64,000 nucleotides of DNA from Isoetes taiwanensis. Taxonomy: Eukaryota > Streptophyta > Lycopodiopsida > Isoetales > Isoetaceae. Of this stretch, positions 49,600 through 61,541 are shown in pieces (position 1 is the first letter of the stretch; each line of letters opens with the position of its first letter). The DNA lies in the NCBI GenBank assembly GCA_021234155.1, contig JAJEKV010000005.1, positions 11,739,287 through 11,803,286 on the forward strand, read 5' to 3'. The position numbers were made by a program, and so were the translations under genes. A model generated the notes under the pieces. It made no database searches. It was given only the letters and a program-made list of their open reading frames with translations, and was not told where the DNA came from.

Positions 49600-49931
49600 T
49601 AAATTGAGTAAGCACCGCTGGCGATGCTCATCTATGGCCTAAATTCTAATGCACTAAGAATAGCCGGACCCGATAACAAAGAAAGATTTGAAATACATTG
49701 ATGGTCGTCCTCAATTACATGGAAAACCTTGCTGCTTTTATTAATAGCTCTATCGAGAATCCAGAAGCTACCAATTGTGATTTCGTCGAGGCAAAAAAGG
49801 ACCAAGAAGATTTCTTTAGGCGGAAAATTGAAGGGAGATATATTATGGTAGATGCTATAAAGAGTCTTCGTGTTGGTGATGAATTGTTCATTCAAGATGA
49901 ATACTGTGAGACCAATACCGAGGTCTTTTGA
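49600..49931 (+). pseudogene. SET-domain-like fragment inside the CACTA element
   Basis: From about 49650 shifted frames give YGLNSNALRIAGPDNKERFE, then NLAAFINSSIENPEATNCDF and, after an insert, GRYIMVDAIKSLRVGDELFI with QDEY. This order matches the C-terminal half of a SET methyltransferase domain: the GNxAxFINHSxxPN block (here AAFINSS...NC), a strand with the RYxxVxAxxxIxxGEEL pattern, and a final DEY in place of DY. The invariant NHS is NSS here, so even when whole it may have been inactive. The N-terminal half is unclear; MPYVGPEYNSRLGI at about 49570 may be part of it. Probably a captured host-type domain between the leader and the transposase. Recognition is by motif pattern only. Confidence 0.45.
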
Positions 49932-50359
49932 TGATGTACTCGAATTATAATTAATATAAGTTGTGTTGTCCTTTGTGGGAGTCTTACCATGTATTTAATT
50001 ATTATTTTGTGGAATGAAATTATATGATTATTATCGTCAATAAGTGGCTTGCTTAAGACGTGGAAATTTATATTTCTTATATTACAACATGTTTAAGAAC
50101 CCACCAAGCCACGCCTCAATGCATGTAACATATATTTTTTTTGTATCCGCAATCGTACGGGCGAAAGTGGATATGAGACCACATCCAAGCTGCATTTAAT
50201 TGGCGACATCAAGAGTCATTGCGCTAGCGTAAATAGAATACATCGAAAGCAATATAGTACAAACATCGGCACAACATATGATGAAGAGTACAACATCGAA
50301 GAGGACGAAAGCACAACAATGAAGACGACGAGCACAACGATGAAGACGACGCCGGGCCA

Positions 50360-52570
50360 CATGGAGGTTGAGGAACCCATGGCCGACATGTTAGATGCGC
50401 TCGACCCGATCTTCGACAAATCCACCTCGACGAAGAAGCAAATAATCCTATTGACGGGCCATGAAAATTTATTGAGGAGGCGACAAAAGTATTATATGTA
50501 GGGCAACCGTATCTAGATTGGTAACATCTTTATTGATATTAAACCTTCAAGCCAAATTCAAATGGAGCAACGCCAAATTACGGCTTTGTTACAAGTAGTA
50601 CACTTGAAATCACCAAGTTAATTGAATTCGATTGAATGAATGTATCCGTAAAACAAAGACTTCATGCAGGTTATTACAAGAGAAAATACTCCCACAAGGG
50701 AACACTATACCTAGGAGCCGATGAAATAAAAAATATATTGGCAAGTAGTGGTTTGGGATACCATAGGATTCATGCTTGTCCAAATGATGACATGGTATAT
50801 TATCCAAATGACATCTACAAGGATACAAAAACGCGCCCTAAATGTGGTGCCGCTAGGGTACAATGCAGACGCCAAGGGAAAGACCGTCCCGATAAAGGTG
50901 GTTCGCTACTTTCCATTGATCCCGCCGCATAAAGCTATTGTTTCGATGTGAGTCTCTAGCTTCGCTCCATGGGTTGGTGTGCTTAATGTTGCGCGCCAAG
51001 TGACAATATGCTTCGTGTGGTTAGTGACCGCAAGCAATGGAAGCATATTGATGAAACATGGCCGAATTTGAAGTGAGTCACGAAAATCTCGATTAGGGTC
51101 CGCAACGGATGGCGCATCCTTACGGACGCCGGGCCGGCCGCATGGTCAACGTGGCCGGCTGGTGTTAATCCATGGTTGCTAATGAAGACTAGCCATTTAA
51201 TGGTTGTCTTACTAGTACCGTGACCTAAAAAGCCGATACACTAGATCCATACCTCAAAATAGTTATTGATGAACTTTTGGTACCGTGGAGTGTAGGTATT
51301 GAAGTTTATGATGTCTCAAGAGAACTCCATGAACAAAGATTTACCTTGAGAGCAACCTCGATGTGGACAACGAAAGTGATTGGCCCGGTTTGTATGAAAA
51401 TCTCCCACCCAAGTGTCCGGATATGCCGCATGCCACTTGTGTGGGTTTGAACAATTGAATTCACGCCCAACCGCATTGCACAAGAATGTCTATGCAAACT
51501 TCGTGAGATTCCTACCACTTGAAAATCGACTTCGACACGAGGCCCAAGAGACAAACATTGCAATTGAAGAACCTCCCAAAAGGTTGACAATGAAAGATTG
51601 GGGTAACCAATGGGATGCCGCAAAACAAAGGAAAAAAAGTCATGAGAAGGACAAACAAGTCGTGGAATGAAGTGGAAATCATCCTTCTTCCTTCTACCAT
51701 ATTGGACGTAATTGAAGATCCATCATCTTCTTGATCCTATGCATATCTTCAAAAATGTTTCGTCCGTCCATTTGGAGGCACGCCACAGATCGTAAGGACA
51801 CATGCATGCAAATAAGGAGGATCTACAAGAAGTCGGATCGAAGGCTAAAGCATGGCTAAATGTAGAAGAAGGAACAAGGCCACAGTCGATTGGATCGCGC
51901 CTAGAAAAGGTATGAAGCCCGCTCGAGATGCGATCAAGGCTATAAAGACTGGACGGGATATATGCATTCGTTGTGTAACTGTTTTTGAGAACGAAGGGGA
52001 GTTAATGTGGTTGAAATCCCACGATTGGCATAAGATGTTGCGTGTATGCTTCGCTCATTATCGTTAGTTTACATTGTATGTTATATAGTACTTCAACGCA
52101 ACATAATTGCATTCGACATGTGCAGCGAGTTGTTATGCCTATTGTTCTAAGAGATCGCCTCACCGACGGTCCACTACATGCAATATGTCTCCTATCGAAG
52201 TTTTCTAGGTTCGCATTGCATTTTGAAATCACTTTATTTGACTTGATTTTGAACTCTCACAATTTGTTTTTCTTTCCTATTGACATGTAGATGGATTACA
52301 AAAAAAAAAAGAGATTCCAACAATAGAAATTGCGGACATATGCGAACTAAGGTGGTTGAAGCATGTTGTATGCTCGAGAAAGAATTCCCAACGAAGTTCT
52401 TAGACATACAAACTCACCTATTAGTTCACTTAGTGGACGGTGGAGCTTGCGGTGCACAACCAATCCTAGGTGGATGTTTTTCATAGAACGATTTTTAAAG
52501 GTCCTCAAGGACTTTGTGCGCCGAAGGCAAGGCCCGAGGGATGCATGGTCAAGGTTGGTTAGCCCGAGAG
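50360..52570 (+). pseudogene. CACTA transposase, tnp2 (Transposase_21) type, frame-broken
   Basis: Catalyses cut-and-paste movement in intact relatives. Pieces appear in the family's order: ADMLDALDPIFDKS (about 50380), ILNLQAKFKWSNAK (about 50545), LGYHRIHACPNDDMVYY with TRPKCGAARVQ (50750-50880), then KVVRYFPLIPPHKAI, TDGASL, SHLMVVLLVP, DPYLKIVIDELL, GIEVYDVS, GYAACHLCGFEQLNSRPTAL (51415-51475), LPYW and LDPMHIFKNVS (about 51690-51760), LKSHDWHKMLRV (52010-52045), VLRDRLTDGPLHAICLLSKF (52145-52210), CMLEKEFPTKFLDIQTHLLV (about 52367-52430) and RWMFFIERFLKVLKDFVRRR. At least six frame changes or stops separate them. Several breaks sit where the conserved residue would need a CTG-containing codon or a CCTGG, which may be sequencing error. 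Confidence 0.88.
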
Positions 52571-53044
52571 TCATTATTCTATGTCACCGAAGTTCTTAGC
52601 CGATCTACACCCCAATGCTCCATGATTATGGACCGATGAAGACAACCCGACTATAATTGGAGAAGTTCCCAAGGAAGACCGCAGCAAATTTTTCACAATA
52701 GAGGAACAAGCGAAAGTCAATAAGTTTCTCATCTACAACTCCACTCACATGGAGAAATGGATAAAAAGGTACGATGAAGCAAAAACAAAAAGAGATGATG
52801 AGAGAAGACGCTATCGACAAAAGTATCGCAAACAACAATTTCCAAATATCTAGAGGCTATGCCAAGTGATATAAACAAAATTTGGTTGTCCCAACAACTA
52901 GAGGCAGCAAGGGAACGCCTTGGCTTAACATGTTTCTAGTGAAGAATTGGCATATACTAAAGGCGTGCCTGCTTGTGTAAGTGCAACTTTATATATAGTT
53001 ATCATTTTCGTTTGTTATTTTAAACGCTTTGTTTTCTTTCTTTA

Positions 53045-53586
53045 TAGTATAATTCATATGCATCAATGTGGTCTTCTGGTGCTCACTTCCGATGGAAAAG
53101 CACGGATGAAGGAAAACGCACTTATGATTGTGGCATATCAGCAAAGTTTAGTACAGTTTGCCAGACTGGTAGTGCAGACCTAAATCCAAATCCCGGAAGC
53201 AATGTTGGAATGGATTGGAACTATTAAGACTATCATTGAGGTCGATGTCGGTAGCGTATTCAAAGCAATGTTGTTTGATGTAGAATGGTTTGATCTTGTA
53301 TGTACTGGTGCTCATGCCACGATACGCAAAGATCATAGTGGTTTGTATTCACTAGATTCGACTCGTCGATATCGTGGTCAAGACATGCTCGCGAGGGTTG
53401 AGCAATGTGAACAAGTATGTTTACTTAGATTTAATAAATTTTATATATGCGAATACTAAATGAGCTAATGTAATAGAGGTTTTGTAGGTCACCTTCATTC
53501 CAGATCCTTTGCAAGATACTTGGTGGTTTGTAATTCCGCGTAAGGCTCGCCCCCCCGCCGCATATTTGAAGGCCAAGAAGAGATGA
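53045..53586 (+). pseudogene. C-terminal DUF4216-like domain of the CACTA transposase
   Basis: Begins with SYASMWSSGAHFRWKSTDEG and YDCGISAKFSTV, then MEWIGTIKTIIEVDVGSVFK, MLFDVEWFDL, HSGLYSLDSTRRYRGQDMLA, RVEQCEQV and, after a likely intron (53416-53487), TFIPDPLQDTWWFVIPRKAR, ending AKKR and a stop at 53584-53586. The pattern (YYGxxxxIIEL...VxLFxCDWxD...QAxQVxYxxDP...WxVVxxxxPR) is that of DUF4216, which follows the tnp2 domain in plant CACTA proteins. It is close to readable, better kept than the core. Confidence 0.75.
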
Positions 53587-53789
53587 CAAATGAATATGGA
53601 GGCTAGACTATTTTATGATATGAGACCATCATTGTTTGAACTTGCAATTTGTATTAATATTATATTTTTTCACATATGAATAAGAAAATACTTTGACACG
53701 ATTATTTGTGTATACTATAGGCAACAATAATATTGCAACTTCCATAAGCAATTTCTTCCACGCGGGCTCCAACATATGCCACCTAGACA

Positions 53790-56700
53790 TTCCGGACATA
53801 AGGGTGAAGTCCAATCGCCTGACTGTCCGAATGGCCTCTACCCTCTTTGGAGAAATTGACCCTTGGTCCGCTCTTGGGGTATGGCCTCTACCCTCCCTTG
53901 AGGCCTCCACGCAAAGTCCCGGACTCGCTCGATTGGGAAGGGTGCCACCAACAACAAAGCAAATGACGGGGGCGGGTGTGTTGGCACCCTTGCCCCTTGC
54001 CGGATCCGGCCCAGACCTTGCACCGGGTCCTGGCGTGAGGGAGGATCTTGACGCCGTAAGACTAAACCTTAAAACCACTGTGGAGGCAGCTTGCCCCCAA
54101 CGCCCTTCCCAAAGGCCCCGACGAATTTTAATTGGACTTTGGCAGCTTCCCCACCCCGGAATTGCAAAACCATTCGCTCCAATGGACTCATTAGAATCCG
54201 GCATTATGGACCAAGGCTTGGACTCGCTTTGAATTGGGAAAGTGTGCCCAAACTTTCAAAAAAAACTTTTACGGGGCCGGGTGTCCCAGGCACGGCCCTT
54301 TGCCCTTTCCTCGATCTGTCCAGGACCTTGCAATGTCCTGTCTAGAGGGAGGATGTTGACGCCAGAATACGGAACCTTAAAAACCACCCGAGGCAGCTTT
54401 GTCCCGAAATGCCCTCCCCAAAAGGCCCGGGACGACACGACGGGCAGCCTTCCCCTTCTCCTAATCACCGATGGCTCCAATGGACTCAACGCCGACATTG
54501 CCCTGCGTGGACCAAGTTTCGCAGGCGAAGACCACCCCATCTCCAAGAAGCTCCAAAGCGCCTCATATCCAAAGACTCCCGTAGTCAATTGGCTTGGGAG
54601 GTGGTCAGGAATAACGCCATGTGTGGCGCATGAGTGTTTCCTTCTTTGGAGAAATTGACCGTATAACCTGGTCACTAGGGTAATGTCGCCATTCCTGACA
54701 TAATGGCGGTCGAATCGCCATTCCGAGACCCCCGATTGCCCGAATGGCAAGACCCTTGATTTTTCGACAAACCGCCCAAAGCACGCCAAGGGTTTGGCAA
54801 GCTCACGGACGGATCTTGAATTTTTGGAACCTTCGCTGCTGCAGGGGCCATTGAAAAGAAGATTCAACGGTCCGATAGACGAACCGAAAGCTTAGGGAGG
54901 GCGGCATTCGCACACGGCTCCACGGAGGAGCCGTGGCGCATCGGGCTCCCTGAACTTTTTGGGGTCCGCCTCTTGGGGTATGGCCTCTACCCTCCCTTGA
55001 GGCCTCCACGCAAAGTCCCGGACTCGCTCAATTGGGGAAGGGTGCCGCCTAACAACAAAGGCCGGACCTGGGGCGGTGTGTTGGCACCCTTGCCCTTGCC
55101 GGATCCGGGTCTGTGACCTTGCACCGGGTCCTGCATAGAGGGAGGATCTTGACGCCTGGCAGACGGAACCTTAAAACCACATTAAGGCAATTTATGCCCT
55201 CAACGCCCTCTCCCAAAGGCCCCGACGACGGAGGGGCAGGATCCCCGCCCCAAAATTGCGAACCGACTTGCTCCAATGGACTCTTATATGCAGGGACCAA
55301 GGCTTGGACTTCGCTCGCCCCCCAAACACAAACCCTTGCCGCCCGGCAACCCACAACGGGGTGTGAGGCACCCTTGCCCCTTCCGATCCATCCCAGGACC
55401 TTGCACCGTGTCCTTGCCAGAGGGAGGATGATGTTGACGCAATACGAACCTTAAAACCACCCGAGGCCGCTTGTCCCGAAGCCCCTCCCCAAAGGTCGCT
55501 GACGCGCGCGCCTTCCCTTCTCCGAAATCGCGAAACCGACTTTCCGTAATGGACTCGTAACGCCGGGCATTATGCAGGTTACCCAAGTTCCGCGGGCGAA
55601 GACCACCCCATCTCCAAGAAGCTCCAAAGTAGCTCATATCCAAACTCCTCGTAGTCAATTGGCTTGGGAGGTGGTCAGGAATACCGCCATGTGTGGAGGG
55701 CATGAGTGTTTCTTTCTTTGGAGAAATTGACCGGTAACCCGGTCACTAGGGTAATGCCGCCATTCCGACATAATGGCGGTCGAATCGCCATTCCGGAGAC
55801 CCCCGACCGCCCGCAATGGCAAGACCCTTTGATTTTCGCGACAACCGGCCCAAAGCACGCCAGCGGTTTGGCAAGTTCTCCCTGACGGATCTTGAATTTT
55901 TGAACCTCGCGAAGCAGGCCCATTGAAAAGAAGGATTCAACGCCGGATAGGGGAACCGAAGCCGGAGGGCGGTCGCTGCCGCTCCACGGCCCACGGAGGA
56001 GCGGCTGGCGCAGGGGCTCCCTGAACTTTTTGGGTCCGCCTCTTGGGGTATGGCCTCTACCCTCCCTTGAGGCCTCCCACGCAAAGTCCCCGGACCTCGC
56101 TCGAATTGGGAAGGGTGCCGCCTAACAACAGGGACGGGGGCGGGTGTGTTGGCACCCTTGCCCTTGACCGGATCCGGCCCAAAACCTTGCAAATTGGTCC
56201 CGCGGAGAGGGAGGATCTTGACGGCAAAAAGATCGGAACCTTAAAACCACACAAGGCATTTTGCCCAACGCCCTCTCCCAAAGGCCCCGACGACGACGGG
56301 CAGCTTCCCCGCCTAGGACAGCCCAAAACCGACTCCCTCCAATGGACTCGGCTTCGCCGGCATATGCAGGGGACCAAGGCTTGACTCGCCAAACGGAAAC
56401 CCTTCTAGAACCTCAAAGTGCCGGGGGGGCGGTGTGTCGGCCCTTTGCCCTTTCCGATCCATCCAGACCTTGCGCCGCGTTGTCCTCGCCGAGGGAGGAT
56501 GTTGACGCCAGAGAATCACGGAACCTTAAAACCACCCCCTGAGGCAGCTTTTGTCCCGAAAGCGGCCCTCCCCCAAAGGTCATGACGACGGACGGGCAGC
56601 GCCCAAGAAGCTTCCCTCGAGAATCACGAACCGACTGTTCCAATGGACTCAGAACGCCGGCATTATGCAGGTTACCAAGTTTCGCGGGCAGAAGACCACC

Positions 56701-59700
56701 CCATCTCCAAGAAGCTCCAAAGCGCCTCATATCCAGCACTCCTGTAGTCAATTGGCTTGGGAGGTGGCTGTGGAATACTGCCATGTGTGGCGTTCGTGTT
56801 CCCTTCTTTGGAGAAATTGACCGTGTAACCTGGTCACTAGGATAATGTCGCCATTTCGGACATAATGGCGAAGTCGAATCGCCATTCCGGAGACCCCCGA
56901 CCGCCCGAATGGCAAAACCCTTGATTTTTAAAACAACAACCGTCCAAAGCACGCTTCGCGGTTTGGCAAGCTCTGCTGGACGGATCTTGAATTTTTTGGA
57001 ACCTGCTCGAAGCAGGGCCATTGAAAAGAAGATTCAACGGCCAGATCGACGAACTGAGCTTCGGGAGGGCGGGCATTCGCGTACGGCTCCTCGGGAGGAG
57101 CTGGTGGCGAGAAGGCTCCCTCGAACTTTTTGGGGTCCGCCTCTTGGGGTATGGCCTCTACCCTCCCTTGAGGGCCTCCACAAAAAGTCCCCGACTCGCT
57201 CAATTGGGGAAGGGTGCCGCCAACAACAAAAGCCGGACGGGGGCGGGTGTGTTGGCACCCTTGCCCTAGCCGGATCCGGCCGGTGACCTTGCACCGTGGT
57301 CCTTTGGAGATGGATTAGGATCTTGACGCCAAAAACGGAACCTTAAAACCACGTAATGAGGCATTGCTTGCCCCGAACGCCCTCTCCCAAAGGCCCCGAA
57401 CTTGCCACATCGGACGGGACAGCCCAAACCCCGGCCCGCCGGCCTCTTCTGAACCGACTGCTCCAATGGACTTTAACGCCGCATTATCCCAGGGGACCAA
57501 GGCTTGACTCGTTGAATTGGGAAAGGGTGCCCTTCGCCAACCTCGGCAAATGTGGTTTACGGGTTTGTCGGCCCCTTGCCCTTTCCGGATCCGTCCAGGA
57601 CCTTGCAATGCTGTCCTCGCCCAGAGGGAGGATGTTGACGCCGAATCACCGAACCTTCAAACCACCCGGAGGCGCTTGTCCCGAATTTCCCCCTCCCAAA
57701 GGCCGCGACGGCCTTTACGGCGCAGCCCCTTCCGGATCGCGAACCGATGGCTCCAATGAACTCGCAACACCGGCATTATGCCCCGGTTACCAAGTTCCGT
57801 GGGCAGAAGACCACCCCATCTCCAAGAAGCTCCAAAGCTCATATCCAAAGACTCGTGAGTCAATTGGCTTGGGAGGTGGTCGTGGAATACCGCCATGTGT
57901 GGCGCTCGTGTTCCTTTTTGGAGAAATTCACCGTGTAACTTGTCACTAGGGTAATGCCGCCATTCCTGACATAATGGCGAAGTCGAACCGCCATTCCGGA
58001 GACCCCCGACCCCGAATGGCAAGACCCTTGGATTTTCGCACAACCATCCAAAGCACGCCGCTGATTTGGCAAGGTTTGCCGGACGGATCTTGAATTTTTG
58101 GAACCTTCCCGAAGAGGGGCCATTGAAAAGAGGGATTCAACGGGCCGGATAGGGAACCGAGCCCGGAGGGTGGCATTGGCGTCATCGCCCACCTGAGGAG
58201 CCGCCAGAAGGGCTGCCTCGGGAACTTTTTTGGGGTCCGCCTCTTGGGGTATGGCCTCTACCCTCCCTTGAGGCCTCCCCGCAAAGTCCCCGACTCGCTT
58301 GAATTGGGGAAGGGTGCCGCCAACAACCCGCAAACCGACGGGGGGTGCTCTAATGCTAACCCTTGCTAATTGCCTTTTCCGTCGGGACCTTGGACCGTGG
58401 TCCCATGGATTAGGAAGGATCTTGACGCCTTGAAGATCGGAACCTTTCGCATAATGCATTGGATTGCGAATTTATGAATGTCCTCTCCCAAAGGCCTTGC
58501 CACGACGGAGGAGGACAGGCTCCCAAACTCCGCCTGCGAACCGACCTGTTCCAATGGACTCTCGGGTGCAGGTATTATGCCAGGGGACCAAGGCTTGGAC
58601 TCGTCTCGACCCCAAAACGTGCCCCCTAAGAACAGCACCCACGGGGGTTTACGGGGTGTCGGCACCCTTGCCCTTTTCCGATCCATCCAGGACCTTGCAC
58701 GTGTCCTCGCCCAGAGGGAGGATGTTGACGCTTGAGCACGGAACCTTAAAACCACCCGAGGCGCTTGTCCCGAATTTCCTCCCCCAAGGCCGCGGGGACG
58801 GACGGGCAGCTTCCCCTTCTCCATCACGAACCGGCTCTTCCAATGGACTCAGAACGCCGGCATTGCCCTGGGGACCAAGTTTCCGGGCGTAAGACCACCC
58901 CATCTCCAAGAAGCTCCAAAGTAGCCTCATATCCAAACACTCACGTAGTCAATTGGCTTTGGAGGTGGATGCGGGAATACCGCCATGTGTGGCGCATCGT
59001 GTTCCCTTCTTTGGAGAAATTGACCGTGTAACTGGTAACTAGGGTAAGCCGCCATTCCGACATAATGGCGAAGTCGAATCGCCATTCCGGAGACCCTTGA
59101 TCACCAATGGCAAGACCCTTGGATTTTTAGCGCAAGGCCGACTCCAAAGCACGCCATGGGTTTGGCAAGCTCTCCCAGGACGGATCTTGAATTTTTGGAA
59201 CCTGCTTTCGAAGGGGGGCCATTGAAAAGGAGGATTCAACGGCCGATAGATGAACCGAAGCCGGAGGGTGGGCATTAGCGCATGGCTCCCGGGAGGAGCC
59301 GGTGGCGAAGGGCTCCCTCGGGAACTTTTTGGGGTCCGCCTCTTGGGGTCCTGGCCTCTACCCTCCCTTGAGGCCTCCCATGCAAAGTCCCGGACTCGTT
59401 GAATTGGGAAGGGTGCCGCCCAACAACGAGGCGGCCGGGGCGGGGCGGGTGTGTTGGCACCTTGCCCTTGCTCCAGGATCCGTCCAGACCTTGCACCGTG
59501 TCCTTGCGTGGGGAGGATCTTGGCGCTTTGACGGAACCTTAAAACCACGGGGAGGCGGCTTGTCCGAACATCCTCTCCCAAAGGCCCCGACGGCGGGGCC
59601 TTCAGAATTTTAACCGACCGTTTCCAATGGACTCGAGCGCGCCGGCATTATCGCGAGGGGACCAAGGCTTGGACTTCGTTGGTGGGAAAAGGGTGCCGCC

Positions 59701-60170
59701 CAAAGAACAGCGGCCGGGGCGAGGCGGTGTGTCGGCACCCTTGCCCTTTCGGATCCGTCCGAGGACCTTGACGGTGTCCTCGCCTAGAGGGAGGATGTTG
59801 GCCTTGAGAATCCGGAACCTTAAAACCACCCGCGGCTTTGTCGGCGTCCTCCCCAAAAGGCTGCGGGACGGCGGGCGGGCAGCTTCCCCTTCCCCAAATC
59901 GCAAACCCTTTCCAATGGACTCGAAACACCGGCATTATGCATGAGTTCTACGAAGTTCGTGATGCGGACCACCCCATCTCCAAGAAGCTCCAAAGCCTCA
60001 TATCCGGCCTCCACAGTAGTCAATTGGCTTTGGGCGGAATCTTGCCATGTGTGGCGTTCATGTTCCCTTCTTTGGAGAAATTGGCCAGTGTAATCTGGTC
60101 ACTAGGGTAATCTTTGCCATTCCGGACATAATGGAAACCGTCGAATCGCCATTCCGGGACCACCGAGGAG
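53790..60170 (+). repeat. GC-rich tandem array, six units of about 1.1 kb, each of two related halves
   Basis: TATGGCCTCTACCCTCCCTT or a close variant recurs at about 53879, 54979, 56049, 57150, 58250 and 59350, a period of about 1.07-1.10 kb. Within each unit a segment beginning GAGGGAGGATNTTGACGCC, continuing GGAACCTTAAAACCAC and ending CCAATGGACTC occurs twice, about 300 bases apart, so the unit grew by an internal duplication. Each unit also contains CACCCCATCTCCAAGAAGCT, then TTTGGAGAAATTGACCG, then CATAATGGCG and GACGGATCTTGAATTTTTGG. The array is far richer in GC than its flanks. Open frames over it, up to about 200 codons on both strands, do not keep register between units and are not taken as genes. 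Confidence 0.9.
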
Positions 60171-60267
60171 GCCCTGGATTGTTCCAAGGGAAGCATTGAT
60201 CGTGAAAAAAATCATATTCTTTGTGGAGATTCTAATTCTGTGAGCATCCCCGTGCAATGCAGTACAG

Positions 60268-60310
60268 CTTAGTGACCATGTCACGGTCAATTTCTCCAAA
60301 GAAAGGAACT
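60268..60310 (-). repeat. Inverted fragment of the 1.1-kb unit at the array's right edge
   Basis: CTTAGTGACCATGTCACGGT followed by CAATTTCTCCAAAGAAAGGA is the reverse complement of the TTCTTTGGAGAAATTGACCG...GTCACTAG part of the unit (for example 60068-60105). It lies 100 bases after the last plus-oriented unit, so the array ends in a small inverted repeat. Confidence 0.85.
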
Positions 60311-60932
60311 AGGATATACACCATTTATGTTGTCTTTATCTAAGCCATGCAACGTAGAATAATATTTTGGCATTCCACCCTTATCTCCATCTTCAATACT
60401 TGACATACTTGGCTTTGACTGTCATCATCTAGGCAAGAATCGCTCCATCCTTTTCTTTCTCTACTCTTTGGTTTTGATTGTCATCAACTATCTCAAAGAT
60501 TATCTAAGCCATGAGTTAAATTAGAGCTCATAACCCTACCCCAAGAGAGACGGACCCCATCGAACATAACCAATTAGTCGATATGTCCGGAGATTGCACA
60601 TTCAATTGGGATTTTAAATTTCTATATTGATAATCCTTATTGACCGATTTGAGCATAGGATCTTGATTTTGCAATGCTATGTAGATGAGTCCAGCTTTAA
60701 TCATATGCAAGAGGAGATCTTTTTATTTCCCACTTCAATCCAAGACCGTAGCCTATCTAACAATAACATCCTTAGATTGAATATGAGAATATAAGTATAA
60801 GAAATGCTAGAACAAAAGATAACCGATTATAAAGATCCAAAACTTGAACAAAATACTCAAATATTCTCAAATACTTATCCAATGTCGCCGAAATATCTAA
60901 TACTTATCTAAATAAACTTGAATACACTATGA
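60311..60932. other. AT-rich segment without recognisable gene
   Basis: Composition drops back to AT-rich directly after the array. Contains two copies of a TCTAAGCCATG motif and related TTGACTGTCATCATCTA or TTGATTGTCATCAACTA segments (about 60415 and 60475). Nothing else identified. Confidence 0.5.
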
Positions 60933-61293
60933 TTAGAGTACAAATATCACGCAAAAATGTCGAGATCGTGGAGGTTGCCTCAAAGGTGGAAGAGGAACAA
61001 ACTCACACTCAATGTCGTCGAGACATCCAATAATGCCTTCAAAGAAATTCAGCTCCCCGCAAATAATTTGCCAACTTCTCTCCAAATACCGACGGTCTGC
61101 GGTATTATCGGGGCAAGCTATTGTATTCATCTCTCTTCTTCTTCAACAGCTCTAGCTGGTCTTCTATTTCCTCTAATGCTTCATCTTCGCAACTGCATAG
61201 TTCCTGGAGGATTTCATGACGCTGCTGGCACACGATCAACCATACTCTGAAACGTCTTTCCAATGGCGTTATTCGTATAGTAGGGCGAGGCAT
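60933..61293 (-). pseudogene. Two overlapping minus-strand frames, coiled-coil-like
   Basis: On the minus strand, 61293-61105 encodes a 62-residue charged helical piece (QQRHEILQELCSCEDEALEE, IEDQLELLKKKRDE). An overlapping frame, 61130-60933, continues with DRRYLERSWQIICGELNFFE and CLDDIECEFVPLPPLRQPP. The two may be one gene with a frameshift near 61115. I do not recognise the family; its position between the array and the second leader could fit a transposon accessory protein. It could also be chance. Confidence 0.25.
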
Positions 61294-61541
61294 CCTGCAT
61301 CCTCACATTAGAAAGAGCTACAAATAAGGGGCGAAGAACGATAATGAACAAGGAGTGATTGCGGAGAAAGGAAATACAAAATGTAACCTTAGATCGCTCC
61401 AAAGACGCCTGGGATGCTTGCTAGAACTAGATGTGAAGCGGCCAAGCTCTTGTTGCCTCAACCAAGAATATTTGAAGCGGCTAGGGTTTTGGATGTCAAG
61501 GTTTTTGCTTCAATTCGAACCTTTGTAGGTACAATTAACCC

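Larger units (their letters stand above)
47512..53590 (+). mobile_element. CACTA (En/Spm-type) DNA transposon, 5' end and transposase region
   Basis: Begins CACTACAAGG at 47512, preceded by AGA, which would be the 3-bp target duplication. Subterminal repeats follow (47525-47950), then a leader exon ending at 48053, a leader intron with hairpin repeats (48054-48625), a SET-like remnant, and a tnp2-type transposase in pieces ending at 53586. I found no matching TTGTAGTG terminus to the right within the window, so the 3' end is lost, altered, or beyond 64000. The GC-rich array at 53790-60170 may be internal to the element, since CACTA elements often carry long internal tandem repeats. Confidence 0.85.

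Noticed and set aside
53629-57021. Long frames of 100-200 codons on both strands in the GC-rich array
   Set aside because: GC-rich DNA has few stops. The frames shift between units and overlap on opposite strands, and no domain pattern is visible.
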